DNA from: Rattus norvegicus
Taxonomy: Eukaryota; Chordata; Mammalia; Rodentia; Muridae
Assembly (NCBI RefSeq): GCF_036323735.1
Contig: NC_086026.1
Span: 75,227,039 to 75,291,038 of the forward strand
Reading direction: 5' to 3'
Length of the DNA: 64,000 nt
In this document: positions 21,862 through 33,155 of the stretch, one piece after another
Layout of the letters: every line of letters starts with the position of its first letter
How positions within the stretch are numbered: the first letter of the stretch is position 1
Made by a program: the position numbers and the translations under genes
Notes under the pieces: generated by a model
The model's input: only the letters and a program-made list of their open reading frames with translations
Database searches by the model: none
What the model was told of the DNA's origin: nothing

Positions 21862-22451
21862 TATCTAAAGAATTTAAGTAGCTAATATTTCTAACTTTGT
21901 AGGTTATGATGTGTGATACTAACATAAATTTTCTAAAGATCACAGACCTGTAGATAAACAGAAAAGAAGAAAGGACAGGGGCATGCTATACAGAAATGCA
22001 CTTCACACAGTAGGAGACCCATTCCTCTGACCTGTTAACTAGCTGAGTACAAAGCATGAACCTCCCTCACAGTGGGAAAAGCGGTTCAACTCATCCTTTT
22101 GCTGTCTCATACTTAATAGGGGGAGTGACCTGAGGCAGTGGAGTAGAATCCACATAAATGCTTTCCTGACAGAGGGTCCCTATCACCAGCTAAGGGGGTA
22201 AAGGTCATAGATTATATGGCTCTTCTAAGTGTTACACCTAGAAGACAAGCAACCTCAGCGGCTGTCAGGTTTATGCAGAGAGCTGTACTCTGGAAGCAAA
22301 GGATCCCATCTATTCGAGAACAGGTTGGTCTACGTAGCAAGTTCTTGGCCAGTAAAAACTATACATAGCATGCCTCTGCTTCAAACAAAATAAATCAAGA
22401 AAAAGAAAACAAAAACAAACAAAAAACCAAAATAAAGCCTGCTTGTGTCTC

Positions 22452-22553
22452 TTTTTTCTTTTTGGTTCTTTTTTTTTTTTCGGAGCTGGGGACTGAACCC
22501 AGGGTCTTGCGCTTCCTAGGCAAGCGCTCTACCACTGAGCTAAATCCCCAACC
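22452..22553 (-). mobile_element. ID element (young)
   Basis: Inverted ID core. The 14-bp duplication CCTGCTTGTGTCTC flanks it at 22438-22451 and 22554-22567. Confidence 0.95.
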
Positions 22554-22569
22554 CCTGCTTGTGTCTCAA

Positions 22570-23430
22570 GTGATCCAAATGAGAAATCCTCCAATGATGT
22601 GATCTTGAAACTGATGCCTTGATCTACCAGGATGTAGCTTATTAGTGAAGTGTGAGCTGTCTTTGAAAGCATCTATTTCATGAGGAAAAATTTTCAAGTT
22701 CCTATTTAGTCTGAGAAAAAAAAGCTTAAAAATTTATTTTTTTCCCTCAAAAAGCCTCATTTAGGTCAACAGTGATGACGATGCTATGCTACTAATATAG
22801 AAAAGCTTCATGCAGAGTCCTGGTACAGGGCAGCCTGGCACGCTGTGAGCACATACCCAGCAGCACTGCTACTCAGAGGTTGCTTCTTTTCACTTGTTGA
22901 GCAATCGGATGTGACAGAATGAACTCTCACTAGAAGCTGGTTAATACCTGTATGAACCAGACAAGTCATTCAGCCTCTCTGGATTTCAATGGCCTCATTT
23001 GTCCAATTACGATAAGAATGCGTGTTCTAACTGCTGCACAAGGAGCCTGGGAGAAAACCAGCCTCAGCCCTGCACGTTCCTTTAGGTCTCTTTCCCTAGT
23101 TTTTCAGGGCTGCACCTGCTTCTAGAACAGCAGTACACCTTTTTCTGTGCTACCCAAATGCTATCCATAATGTCACAACACCGTTGATTGTAATTTGGGC
23201 TTTAGAATGTGGGCATTCCCAGTGACTTAGTTCTTTCATCCCATAGGCCGCCTCACTGGGCATGTGAATGTGACAGCAAGCTGGCAAAGAGCCCTATCTC
23301 AAGACAGATTTTCTTTTGTCTCCCTCACAACACTGAAGGGACTGTCAACTGGTAGGTGGTCAATAAACACTTTCATCAAATAAATTCAACAGAGGTGGGA
23401 ACAGAAGGGCCAGTTCAAGGCTAGACTTAG
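22570..23430. other. Trip4 intron, no recognised feature
   Basis: Single-copy-looking intronic sequence without recognisable repeats. Confidence 0.4.
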
Positions 23431-23961
23431 CTCCGTAGTGAATTAAAGACCAACGGGGATCATATGAGACCTCGTCTCAAAGACAAAACAAACAACCACA
23501 AAAAACAAACGGAAAAAGGCAACTAACACAGATTTTAAATCCTCACTAAAACAGAGTCCACTAAGTAACACAAAGCAGCAGATAAAAGGTGGTGGTACAG
23601 AGTGAGATTCGAGTAAGTATCAAGTCTTCTTCCGGCTTTTACGACACACTAATGTGAGAATCTGGGATCTACTGAAGTCTCCAGATATCCAGTTCTCAGT
23701 ATTGCCTTGGGTTTTTTTTTTTATTTTAGGCTTGTTCCTCAGATTTCCTCTAGCTGTGTAAGGATATCACCTCGTCATTTCCATTCTTCAATTTATTTTC
23801 AACTAACAGGAGAAAACAGACTACACCCTACTTAACGACCCTTTTTAGTGCCATGATATTGTGTCCTAAAAATGAAATATAAATTGGAAATTTGTTCCTG
23901 AGGCAATTGGATAAAGTAAAAGGAACAGAAAAACAGCCAGAAAGATGAGAAAAAAAGCAAT

Positions 23962-24118
23962 TTCTGAGTTGGTGTGGTGTCTCACACCTGCAATTGTAAT
24001 TCTCTAGGGAGTGAGGCAGGAGGGTCTTGAGTTCAAGGTCAGTCTAGGTTTTACAATGCAGCTGAAGTCAGCTTAGACCACACACTAAGACCCTAGAGAT
24101 TCTATCTCAAAAAATGCA
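23962..24118 (+). repeat. B1 SINE, diverged
   Basis: GAGTTGGTGTGGTGTCTCACACCTGCAATTG and TTGAGTTCAAGGTCAGTCTAGG. Confidence 0.75.
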
Positions 24119-24125
24119 AGCACAG

Positions 24126-24345
24126 GGGCTGGAGAGATGGCTCAGTGGGTAGGAGCACTGGCTGTTCTTCCAGAGGACCCAGGTTCAATTCCTAGCACCC
24201 ACATGGCAGCTCACAACTGTCTGTAACTCTAGTTCCAGGGGATCTGATACCCTCACACAGACATACATGTAGTCAAAACACCAGTGCACATAAAATAAAA
24301 ATAAATAAATCTTAAAAAAACAAAACAAAACAAACAACAACAACA
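24126..24345 (+). repeat. B2/B3 SINE with (CAAA)n tail
   Basis: GGGGCTGGAGAGATGGCTCAG, GGTTCAATTCCTAGCACCCAC, then AAATAAATAAATCTT and a CAAA/CAA-rich tail. Confidence 0.92.
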
Positions 24346-24349
24346 AAAA

Positions 24350-24454
24350 CCCCACAAACTAAACTTGCCTAGTTTGATCTTGGAAGCTAAGCAGGGTCAA
24401 GCCTGGTTATTACTTGGCTGGGAATAACTGAGAATATCTGGTTCTATAGGCTTT
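24350..24454 (+). pseudogene. 5S rRNA pseudogene
   Basis: The stretch GATCTTGGAAGCTAAGCAGG, then GCCTGGTTATTACTTGG and a final CTATAGGCTTT, follows the 5S rRNA internal promoter (A box, IE and C box) and 3' end. It has several substitutions and an internal deletion. It sits after the A-rich tail of a B2 and is not expected to be functional. Confidence 0.85.
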
Positions 24455-24854
24455 AATTAATTAATTAGATTAATTAATTACTTGAATCTAAACCCTCAAA
24501 ACTTTCCTAAACCTGATTACTTAGCACAAAATCAAAAGGAGTGGGTAAAACCTAATTCATAGAATTGTTGAGATTATGGTTAACATGTGCTTTCTATAGA
24601 CCAAGCACACTAAGACATTTAATTAACTAATTAAAATAATAATTGTCTCTGTATTTGTGGCGCTTTGGCTCTAGAATCCTCACAAATATAAAACTCCATA
24701 GGTATTTTATGAGTCCCTTACATGAAATGGTATGAGGCTTACATGCATTCTATATCTTCTTGTATAATTTAAATTCTCATTATAGATTGTCATACTTAAT
24801 ACAATACAATGTAAATGCTTTGTGAATAACATTTATTATTTTTAAAAGATCTTT

Positions 24855-25030
24855 TATTTTATGTGAGTGTTTTTGCCTGTGCGTATGTATATGTACCACA
24901 TGTGGGTTTGGTGCCCACAGAGTCCAGAAGAAAGTGTGAGATCCCCAGATCCCCTGGAATTGGAGTTCCAGCTTTGAGCTGTCATGTGTGCTGGGAATGG
25001 AACTTCTATCCTCTGCAAAATCTCTTAACT
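24855..25030 (-). repeat. B3 SINE
   Basis: Inverted B3 from TTTTATTTTATGTGAGTG to GTGCTGGGAATGGAACTTCT and CTCTGCAAAAT. Confidence 0.85.
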
Positions 25031-25033
25031 TGG

Positions 25034-25217
25034 GCTGGAGAGATGGCTCAGCGGTTAAGAGCACCCGACTGCTCTTCCAGAGGTCCTGAGTTCAATTCCC
25101 AGCAACCACATGGTGGCTCACAACCATCTGTAAAGAGATCCGATGCCCTCTGTATCTGAAGACAGCTACAGTGTACTTATATATATAATAAATAAAATAA
25201 ATCTTAAAAAAAAAAAA
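25034..25217 (+). repeat. B2 SINE (young)
   Basis: Near-consensus B2 (GGCTGGAGAGATGGCTCAGC to AATAAATCTT-A). Flanked by AAATCTCTTAACTT and AAATCTCCTAACTT, a target-site duplication with one mismatch, inside the B3 next to it. Confidence 0.95.
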
Positions 25218-25440
25218 TCTCCTAACTTAGCCAGGTGTTTTGTCACATTATCCCAGTACTCGGGAAGCATTAAAGAAAGCCAGACTAGTGTCAGCAATCT
25301 GTGAACTCTTAACAACCTTTCATATCTGTAACATCTAACCACATGACGATTAAAAGAATCAACTCTTAAGCCAACTGGGTTAAAGCAAGGAACTCAGGCT
25401 TCTTACAGAGGAGGCAGCCTTACCTTTTATTTTTCATTGT

Positions 25441-25515
25441 TTGTATGTATGCACGTATGTATGTTCTATGTATGTATATATGTATGTGTACACTGTATGT
25501 GTATGTATGATCATG
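25441..25515. repeat. (TATG/TGTA)n degenerate microsatellite
   Basis: Imperfect GTATGTATG-type tract. Confidence 0.8.
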
Positions 25516-25671
25516 CATGCCATTGTAACACTGTGTACATGTAATCAGGACTCAATCCTTTCCTTCCACCAAATAGAGATTGAACTTGAGTTTTCAGGCT
25601 TGTCAGTAGCACCCTTACCAGCGGAGTGACCACTATATCCTAGAGCCTAGTTCTTCTAAGATGTGGATTCT

Positions 25672-25800
25672 AACCTTAGCATTATAGTATACATCTATAA
25701 TCTTGGCATTCTGAAGGTAGAAACAGGAGTTCAAGATCATCCTCAGCTATCCAGAGAGTTTAAGGTCAGCCTGGGCTACCTAAGACTGTCATAAAGACTT
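25672..25800 (+). repeat. B1 SINE, diverged
   Basis: TCTATAATCTTGGCATTCTGAAGG and GGTCAGCCTGGGCTACCTAAG. Confidence 0.65.
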
Positions 25801-25904
25801 GGGTTAATATAGTGAACATATATCACATTCTCTTCAGAGTAGTAATAATGTTTAGTTTTTTGTGTTTTTTCAATATTTTTACATTTAATACATAAAGCAT
25901 TTCA

Positions 25905-26022
25905 GTACTCAACATATCTATAATCTCAACACTTAAAGAGAGTGAGGCAGGAGAATTGCTTTGAGTTCTATGCTAGTTTGGACTACATATAGTGAGACTG
26001 TCTCAAAACAAAACATACCAAA
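25905..26022 (+). repeat. B1 SINE
   Basis: TCTATAATCTCAACACTTAAAGAG to GAGACTGTCTCAAAACAAAA. Confidence 0.7.
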
Positions 26023-26137
26023 TCATATGAAACAGATGAGCAAGAAGTTACAAGGGGGAAAAGTGTTAGTCATGATTCCTATAACTCTCATAGAGATTTT
26101 CATGTGTTTTGTAAGATATAATGCAGTATTTTAAATT

Positions 26138-26311
26138 TGGGGCTGGAGAGATGGCTCAGTGATTAAGAGCACTGGCTGTTCTTCCAGAGGATGGGGTTCA
26201 ATTCTCAGCACCCACATGGCAACTCACAACCACCTATAACTCAGGCTCCAGGGGATCTGATACCCTCGCATAGACACACATTCAGGCAAACACCAATGCA
26301 CATTAAACAGT
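26138..26311 (+). repeat. B2/B3 SINE, 3'-truncated
   Basis: GGGGCTGGAGAGATGGCTCAG to CACCAATGCACATTAAA. It directly abuts the Rps2 retropseudogene. Confidence 0.9.
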
Positions 26312-26314
26312 CTC

Positions 26315-26876
26315 AGGCTGGCCAGCAGACCAGGTTCAAGACTTTTGTCACTATTGGGGACTACAATGGTCACAATGGAGTTGGTGTTAAGTGCTCCAAG
26401 GAGATAGCCGCTGCCACCCGAGGGTCCAGCATCTTGGCCAAGTTCTCCACTGTCCCTGTGCTACTGGGGGAACAAGATTGGCAAGCCCCATAAGTCTGTG
26501 CAAGGTGACAGGCTGCTGTGGCTCTATGCTGGTACGTCTCATCCCTCCCCACAGAAGAACTGGCATTGTCTCTGCTCCTGTGCCCAAGAAGCTACTGAGG
26601 ACGTCCAGTATAAATGACTGCTACACATCAGTGGCTGCACTGCTACCCTGAGCAACTGTGCCAAGGCCACCTTTGATGCCATCTCTAAGACTTACAGCTG
26701 CCTGACCTCTGACTTCTGGAAAGAGACTGTTCTCCTTATCAGGAATTCACTGATCATCTTGTGAAAACCAACACCACAGTCTCTCTGTTCAAGGATTCAA
26801 GCTCCAGCTGTGCCTACCTACCACATAAGGGTTTTTATACAAGAAAAATAAAGTGAATTAAATCTGTTTAAAAATA
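26315..26876 (+). pseudogene. Rps2 processed pseudogene, 5'-truncated
   Basis: Intronless copy of ribosomal protein S2 mRNA. Recognisable S2 blocks are RFKTFVTIGDYNGHNGVGVK, VKCSKEIAAATRGSSILAKF, KVTGCCGSMLVRLIPPHRRT, GIVSAPVPKKLL, then (frame-shifted) CYTS, KATFDAISKTYS, WKETV and EFTDHLVKT. It is broken by frameshifts near 26470-26500 and 26640 and by other changes. It starts about a third of the way into the protein and ends in a 3'-UTR-like AATAAAGTGAATTAAATC and an A-rich tail. Opposite strand to Trip4 and non-functional. Confidence 0.93.
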
Positions 26877-26886
26877 ATAATAAAAT

Positions 26887-27070
26887 GGGGCTGGAGAGAT
26901 GGCTCAGCGGTTAAGAACACTGACTGCTCTTCCAGAGGTCCTGAGTTCAATTCCCACCAACCACATGGTGGCTCACAACCATCTGTAATGGAATCTGATG
27001 CCCTCTTCTGGTCTGTCTGAAGACAGTGACAGTGTACTCATACATAAAATAAATAAATCTTAAAAAGGAA
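26887..27070 (+). repeat. B2 SINE (young)
   Basis: Near-consensus B2 ending ATAAATAAATCTTAAAAA. It lies just after the Rps2 pseudogene tail. Confidence 0.95.
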
Positions 27071-27642
27071 AAGAGATTTCTTAAGTCTTAAATAAAATAA
27101 AAATATTGAGACAGAAGCTCATGAACTTCAGACTGGCCTACCAGGTTTCTTTTCTTTTTTTGTTTTTGTTTTTTGTTTTAGAAACAAGGTGTAATTGTAG
27201 CAGCACAGGAGACTGCTCTGGAAATCCCTAAGTAGTGTGATAACCACGAACTTCTGATCCTCAAACCTCTACTCTCCTTAGTGTTGGGTTTACTGACACC
27301 CAATTAGCCATTTTCTGTAGTGTTTTGTTTTGAGTCCCACTTATACAGTACCAGCTATCTTCACACTTACAGTCCTACCTCCTCCTCCCAAATGCTGAGA
27401 TTACAGACTGCAGTAGCAAGTCTAGCTCACTGATAAGTAACATGTAATGTGTTGGGGTCCTGCACAAAAAGTTTAGAGCAGTTTGCTATCGTGCCAATAA
27501 TTATACACCAAGGTATACTTTGAAAAGCCATAGTATAATAAATATATCATTAATGCTATTGATAAACATAATTTTCCCAACACCAAGTAGAACACTAAAT
27601 ACAAAAGAATGGTATTTGAGATCATCAAAGATGATGACTTAC

Positions 27643-27745
27643 AGATTTTAGGATTTCCTTTAATAGGGAACTTCACAACCATTTCCTGGGGATTTTTGCA
27701 GATGAAGACAAATGGAGAGTCAGACTCTTGACTGATGTCCGGGAA
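27643..27745 (-). CDS. Trip4: Trip4 penultimate coding exon
   Basis: The 103-base exon has acceptor CTTTCCAG|TTC and donor AAAATCT|GTAAGT. It is phase 0 in and phase 1 out. It encodes 34 residues, FPDISQESDSPFVFICKNPQ to VVKFPIKGNPKI, then the first base of a Trp codon. It forms the last strands of the ASCH domain. Identity with TRIP4 is essentially complete, and the frame is intact. Confidence 0.96.
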
Positions 27746-28560
27746 CTGGAAAGAAAAACATTCAGGCTGGTTGAGACAAATGTGCTCTCCAGTTCACAGA
27801 CCAGGAGGACTGTGCTCAACAAACAAGAACAGACCTCTACCTTTCTGCAACTCTTAACATGGTAGTACACAGGCTGTTGCCCGCCATCTCTGGCTTCCAA
27901 GAGTAGAATCGGCTTCACAAACAAAGGATGATTGAAATTTCTCAAAGAGATTGAGAACTGACTGTTCTTTTAACACAACCAGTCATGAGAGTCAGGGATG
28001 TTGGGCAGCACCCTAGGTTCAACCCAATGGAAGCTCTGGAAGACTTGAGGAAATTAAAGCATTTATGGAAATTCTGTCAGAAACAGTATACACAACCCTA
28101 TTCTTACTAAGGGGAAGGAAGATGATTTATTCTGAAAGGTTTGAGCATGTAAAGGCTGTTCAGCTGGGTATATTCCAGACCTGCTTAGGGAGAAAGGTAA
28201 GCAATAGGACTTTCTGAAAAAAGTCATGCCACAAAACTAATTTTCTTGTATAGTTAAAAGAGTGGTAATTTTTTAAAATTTTTGTATGCAAAAGCAGACA
28301 TAACCTAAAGTAAGACTCTGCCAGCTACATAATGACAGATTAGGGAACTATTATGGGTTGGCAGAAATATTCTCTAGCAATGCCCAGATGATCTGATTTT
28401 CATTATTTCTTATCTTAGGATGTCTATCGTGCAGCATGTGTGATAAGTGACTGATAGGCATCTCGGTCACACTTAGTTACCACACAAGCTCTTTTCCCAG
28501 TAACTACTATGAAAAACAGAACTTTATTTCTTATTTTCTTAGTCACCTTTTAAGATCTAC
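27746..28560. other. Trip4 intron, no recognised feature
   Basis: Immediately upstream of the penultimate exon, single-copy-looking. The open frame 27673-27945 on the minus strand is only the exon plus intron read-through. Confidence 0.5.
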
Positions 28561-28567
28561 CCTCTCT

Positions 28568-28735
28568 GGTTGGAGAGATGGCTCAGTGGTTAAGAGCACT
28601 GACTGCTCTTCCAGAGGTCCTGAGTTCAATTCCCAGCAAGCACATGGTGGCTCTCAACCATCTGTAATGAGATCCGATGCCCTCTTCTGGTGCGTCTTAG
28701 GACAGCTACAGTGTACTCATACATAAAATATAAAC
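28568..28735 (+). repeat. B2 SINE
   Basis: GGTTGGAGAGATGGCTCAGTGG to GTGTACTCATACATAAAATA. Confidence 0.93.
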
Positions 28736-28797
28736 TTAGTATCAAGTATCAGTCACAAACAACATACTTATAAACAAAATGGAAATATTTGCAGTAA

Positions 28798-28990
28798 AGG
28801 AGCTGGGAGGATAGATTAGTAGGCACACTGAGTGGAGTGGGACAGAGACTCACTCATGCAGCTCACTGTGAGCTTACGTCTGTGAGCTCCAGGTTCTCAG
28901 AGGATTAACTCTCAAAAAGCTGAAGAGGAACTGAAGAAGACTACCAATGTGTGTAGGCCAAGGGACAAGTTTTGTGAGCTGGTTCTTGCC
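28798..28990 (+). repeat. Diverged B2/B3-like SINE
   Basis: AGGAGCTGGGAGGATAGATTAG head and GCAGCTCACTGTGAGC. Weak. Confidence 0.4.
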
Positions 28991-29221
28991 TTCTACCTTG
29001 TTTCAGGGCAGGGTCTTTCTTGTTACTTCTGTTGCTGAACAGCATTCTCTCTTCTCACCTTAGGAATGCTGGCACTGTGACTGTGGATGTGAGCTACCAC
29101 ATCGAGCTTTATGTGGTGATGGAACTCAGGTGATTGTGATTGTGTTACAAGCCTCTACCTACTGAACTACCTCCCTGGCCTGCATTTATTTACATATTTT
29201 CAAATCTTATTTATTTATGTT

Positions 29222-29365
29222 TGTTTGTTTGTGAGACAGGGTCTCTTTACATATCCCTGGCTATTCTGGGCTCACTTGTAGACCAGGTTGGCCTCCAACT
29301 CACAAAGGTCCATCTGCTTTTGGAGTGCAGGGGTTAAAGGTGTGCACTTCCGCACCCAGCTGTTT
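29222..29365 (-). repeat. B1 SINE
   Basis: GAGACAGGGTCTCTTTACATATCCCTGGC to GGTGTGCACTTCCGCACCCAGC. Confidence 0.85.
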
Positions 29366-29459
29366 TTAACCTGCTATAGAACTACTCCTGTAACGGTCAC
29401 TGCTAACCTCCATGTTGCTAAATTAAATGATCAGCTCTCAGTTTTATCTTAATTATGCT

Positions 29460-29555
29460 ATCCTGGAAAATCTGACAGGCTGTCTCTGCCTCTCCAGTAA
29501 ATGCTGGAATTAAATTAGGGATGTGCTATCACACCTGGCTAGCCCATTTATTTAG
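29460..29555 (-). repeat. B1 fragment
   Basis: GTCTCTGCCTCTCCAGTAAATGC and GATGTGCTATCACACCTGGC. Confidence 0.7.
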
Positions 29556-29564
29556 CATATATAT

Positions 29565-29645
29565 TTTTATGGTGTTAGGGATCAAATCCAAAGCCTCGCA
29601 TATGGTAAGCAAATGCTCTAGCATTGAGCTACATTCCTAGCCTGA
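29565..29645 (-). repeat. ID-like head of a B4-type SINE
   Basis: Inverted tRNA-like sequence: GGGATCAAATCCAAAGCC, AAATGCTCTAGCATTGAGCTACATTCC. Confidence 0.65.
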
Positions 29646-29834
29646 CAAATTTCTATTCCTCTGTCTTAAACATGATCCCCACTTAACTTCCAAAGTATCA
29701 TTTTCTTCCTAGTTTTCCTATTTTTTGGCTGTTTTTCATCTTCCAGCCTTAGCTGCATTTACAATCGTGTTGCTCTCCTTCAGTGTAACAGCAATCTTTC
29801 CAAGGTCCTGCAAATGCAAATCAAAACACAAGGA

Positions 29835-30015
29835 GGATGGTTCAGCGGGGCAAGATACTTGCTGCACTGCTAAACCTAACGCCCCGAGTTTCAGCACACA
29901 CAGTGGAAGAGGACAACTCCAGGTAAAGTTGTTCTCTGACTTCCAAGCATGCCCTGTGACATATGCTTCCCACATTCCCACATACAAGGAGTGTGTGTGT
30001 GTGTGTACCCATGCA
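29835..30015 (+). repeat. B3/B2-like SINE inside the old L1
   Basis: GAGGATGGTTCAGCGGGGCAAGATACTTGCTGC to a GTGTGTGTGT/CACACAC tail. L1 sequence resumes on both sides. Confidence 0.65.
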
Positions 30016-30547
30016 CACACAAATCACCACAATGAGATACCATTTCATACTAAGATGGCCTACATGTGACAAAAGCAAGAACCAAAAGGTGGCACAGGTA
30101 TGAGGAGGCAGATCCCTGCTGCATTGCTGATGTAAATGTAAAGTGCCACAGCCACAGAGGAAAACAGTTCGAAAGCTCCTCAAAAGGTTCAGCAGAGATT
30201 TATCATTATCCCCAGCAACAGAAAAGAAACTGAAAGCATCTCAGATGGCTACTTGCACACTAATGTTCTAAGCAACACCAACAGCGCTATAACAGCTGAA
30301 TAAAAAAATATTAAGACTCTACCTCCATCAGAGTATTTTCCAGTTTCCAATCTGAGAAAGACAGGAAATGCTGAGACATTCTACAACATGAGAAAACTAT
30401 GGAAGCATGGTAAATGAAATAAGACATAAAAAGACAGATTCTGCATGATAAAAAGGTAATTAGAACAGGCAAAGTCACATGGATAGGAAGTAAAATAGGA
30501 GCAGTTAGCTGGATAAGAGGGTAAAAAGCAAGCATCGCACACAAAGG

Positions 30548-30670
30548 TAGAGGATGGGTGTGATGGCGCACACCTTTGATCCCAGCACTTAAGAAGCAGA
30601 GGCAGATGGATCTTTATGAGTTTTAGGCCTACCTAATTCATATACAGAATTCCAGGATACAGACTGTCCA
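30548..30670 (+). repeat. B1 SINE
   Basis: GATGGGTGTGATGGCGCACACCTTTGATCCCAGC, interrupted downstream by (TATG)n. Confidence 0.85.
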
Positions 30671-30682
30671 TAAATGAATGAA

Positions 30683-30723
30683 TGTATGTATGTATGTATG
30701 TATGTATGTATGTATGTATGTAT
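30683..30723. repeat. (TATG)n microsatellite
   Basis: About ten perfect GTAT units. Confidence 0.97.
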
Positions 30724-30865
30724 CAAATAAATAAGTAAATGTAGCAAAGATACTAGGTGCCCTCTTATTTTGTATAAAGTTGCCTTATAACCTCCACACA
30801 AACACCATGATTTATATGCTTGTGCATATGCAAGCACATATGGTGGAAGGAAGGAAGGAAGGAGA

Positions 30866-31020
30866 GAGAAAGGGCTGGAGAGATAGGACCTAAGTTTGGC
30901 TCCCAGCACCAAGGTAGCACACATCTGCCTGTGACTCCAGTTCCAGGTTATCCAACATTGTCTTTTGACTTTCATGGCTCCTGTACATAGGTGGTGTACA
31001 TACATACACTCAAATTTTAA
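30866..31020 (+). repeat. B2/B3 SINE
   Basis: GGGCTGGAGAGATAGGACC, GGCTCCCAGCACC and TGTGACTCCAGTTCCAGG. Confidence 0.75.
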
Positions 31021-31059
31021 AAAAGAAATGAAACATTTTTTTTAAAAATGAAAATAAGT

Positions 31060-31195
31060 GGCTGGGCATAGTTTAACTCCAGTACTAGGAAGGCAGGTGG
31101 ATCTCTGTGAGTTCGAGGCCAGCCTAGTCTACTAAGTGAGTTCTAGGACAGTCAGAACTACTTAAGTGAGACCCTGTCTCGTAAACCAACTCTCT
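31060..31195 (+). repeat. B1 SINE
   Basis: GGCTGGGCATAGTTTAACTCCAG to GAGACCCTGTCTCG. Confidence 0.85.
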
Positions 31196-31429
31196 CCCCG
31201 AAACAAAAAAGTGAGCTAGCGGTTATATCAGGGAGTGAGAGGGGAGAGGGGGGCGACTATGATTTAGTAGGTGTGGGTTGGTGGTTAGGATATCAGGCAG
31301 TGACAGTAACTATACTCCATTATGAACATATTTAATGTCATTGAACCGTAACACATAAATATGCTTAAAATGGAAAAGATTTTCTTCTATAAAGTTTATC
31401 ACAATAAAAGTAAAAGGTTAAGAGCTCAG

Positions 31430-31600
31430 GTTAGGTGCTGCAGAACTTGGTTAGGGGTTAAGGGTACCTCCTGCTCTTTCAGAGGACCAGAATCTGCTTC
31501 TAGCACCAACATCAGGCAGGTCCAGGGGCTCTAACACTCACTTCTGGCCTCTACAGGCACCTGCACACATGACATACATATACATTTAAAAACCACTTCT
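31430..31600 (+). repeat. B3 SINE
   Basis: AACTTGGTTAGGGGTTAAGGGT, CCTGCTCTTTCAGAGGACC and TCTGGCCTCTACAGGCACC. Confidence 0.75.
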
Positions 31601-32200
31601 CTAATGTTCTGTGAAACAACTCAAAGAAGCAATAGGATGAATATTTAAACATAATCCAAAGATATACTAATTTGATATTTATGTGCTGAGAAATGATGGT
31701 AGAAAAACAAATTTTTATTTTCCATAATTAAAGTGTTTCTAAAACAGAAAAAAAAAAAAAAACACTTCCTATGGATAGTAAGAACACTGTAATTCAGAAG
31801 AGAGCAGTCTGGTGTCTGAGTAAAGAAGATCCAGGCAGCACTGGTAAACCTTGTATAGTGTGTCAAGCACAACACAAACTGTGTACCAAGGCTATGGTGA
31901 ACTTATTTGATACAGCAATGGATGAGGTCTGCCAGAAACAGCTATATTCATGTGAATTTTAATTAATTTCTGGCATTTTCAATTCAGAAACCTTTTATAT
32001 TGTTAAATTTCTCTCAGCTCCACATTCACTTTCATATCCCCAAAAGGAGGGGCTGTGACCCAAATCATCAGAAGTCGAGTTTGCCTCTGTACCTGGCTTC
32101 CTAGAATGTTTTAAAGCCTTACTACAGGGCTTCATCATGTTCTTCCTTTAGGACTTTGTCCAAATGTCAATTCTGACATAAATCTCTCCCGTCCCCACAA
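31600..32200. other. Trip4 intron, no recognised feature
   Basis: The plus-strand frame 31771-31962 has no protein similarity that I recognise and is probably chance. Confidence 0.4.
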
Positions 32201-32204
32201 TTTT

Positions 32205-32285
32205 AAAAATCAGCAGTAGAGTGCTTGCCAAGTACACACAAGGCTCTGGTTCAATAACCAGCACCAACAAAAATAAGTAATTAAA
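32205..32285 (+). repeat. ID-like SINE head, old
   Basis: CAGTAGAGTGCTTGCCAAG and TCTGGTTCAATAACCAGCACC. Confidence 0.6.
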
Positions 32286-32454
32286 ACAAAATGAAATCAC
32301 AGCACCAATTGCCCTATAAATTTAGCACTTTGAACCTCTTTCCTACCTATCTTTTCCCATAGTACTTACCATGATGTGATAACATAAATTATTTATATTT
32401 TTTGTTTCCCTTTACCAAGATGAAAGCTTCAAAAGGGCAGACATTTCCACACCC

Positions 32455-32640
32455 CACCCCTGGAGGGGTAGGGATGGCTCAGTGCCTAAGAGCATTTGCT
32501 GTGAAGGAAACGGGGCTAGGAAAGCTTCAAGTTTAGTGGGAGACTGTCTCAGAAGATAAGACTGATAGAGGAAGACACCAGATGTCCTCTGCTCTCCCTC
32601 TGCTAGGACCAGACACAGCATATATTAGGCAATCAGTGAA
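32455..32640 (+). repeat. Diverged B2/B3 SINE
   Basis: TAGGGATGGCTCAGTGCCTAAGAGC head. The remainder is altered. Confidence 0.5.
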
Positions 32641-32919
32641 TAACTGTTGAATACTGTTGGCATCGAGGGGCAGCTGGGATCATGGGCCCTTTACCACAAC
32701 TTCCACTGAACTTGAGAGTGTTCACAAGAAATAGAAATGAGGAACAAAGCAGTCCACAGACGGAGGCCTATCTATTATGGGAGAGATTACTATGCCTTGT
32801 CACATTCACTAAAGAGAAGCCCATTTGGATAAGCCTTGTATCTCCCAAGAACATAACCCTTGTCCTTGAGGTCTGGACACTAAGGACCACACTACAGACA
32901 CATTAAGGGATACTTAGTT

Positions 32920-33155
32920 GGCCCTGGTAATGTGGGCCTCTAATCCCAACTACTGGGAAGGTTGAGGAAGGCAAGTACAAGTTCAAGGTCTGCCTGGGCT
33001 GTAGAGAGAGTTCAAAGAGAGCTTGGGCAACTCAGTGATACTGTATCAAAATGAAAAAGTATAAGCGAGGTTGGGGATATAGCTCAAAGGTGATCTACCA
33101 GCATGCAAAATGCCCTTGGTTCAATGCCCAACACTGTGGAGGGGAAAAAAAAGGG
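32920..33155 (+). repeat. B1 fragment followed by ID-like SINE
   Basis: B1-like CCTGGTAATGTGGGCCTCTAATCCCAAC to 33050, then GAGGTTGGGGATATAGCTCA and GGTTCAATGCCCAACAC. Confidence 0.7.

Larger units (their letters stand above)
29790..31415 (+). mobile_element. Ancient L1 3' end, split by SINEs
   Basis: GCAAATGCAAATCAAAACAC, then after a SINE AATCACCACAATGAGATACC, marks the conserved end of L1 ORF2. It runs through ATTCTGCATGATAA and ends in the old L1 3' UTR (ATATTTAATG, TTTATCACAATAAAAGT). Later SINE and microsatellite insertions (29835-30015, 30548-30725, 30866-31015, 31060-31190) interrupt it. No coding capacity remains. Confidence 0.75.

Noticed and set aside
26191..26493. Open frame reading a ribosomal protein S2-like peptide as a live gene
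   Set aside because: It begins in a B2, lacks the S2 N-terminus, and is frame-shifted downstream. It is a retropseudogene.
29725..30069. 114-codon plus-strand frame with a signal-peptide-like start
   Set aside because: It lies across an old L1 and a SINE. The hydrophobic start is coincidental.
31771..31962. 63-codon plus-strand frame
   Set aside because: Looks protein-like, but there is no recognised family and no splice context. Probably chance.
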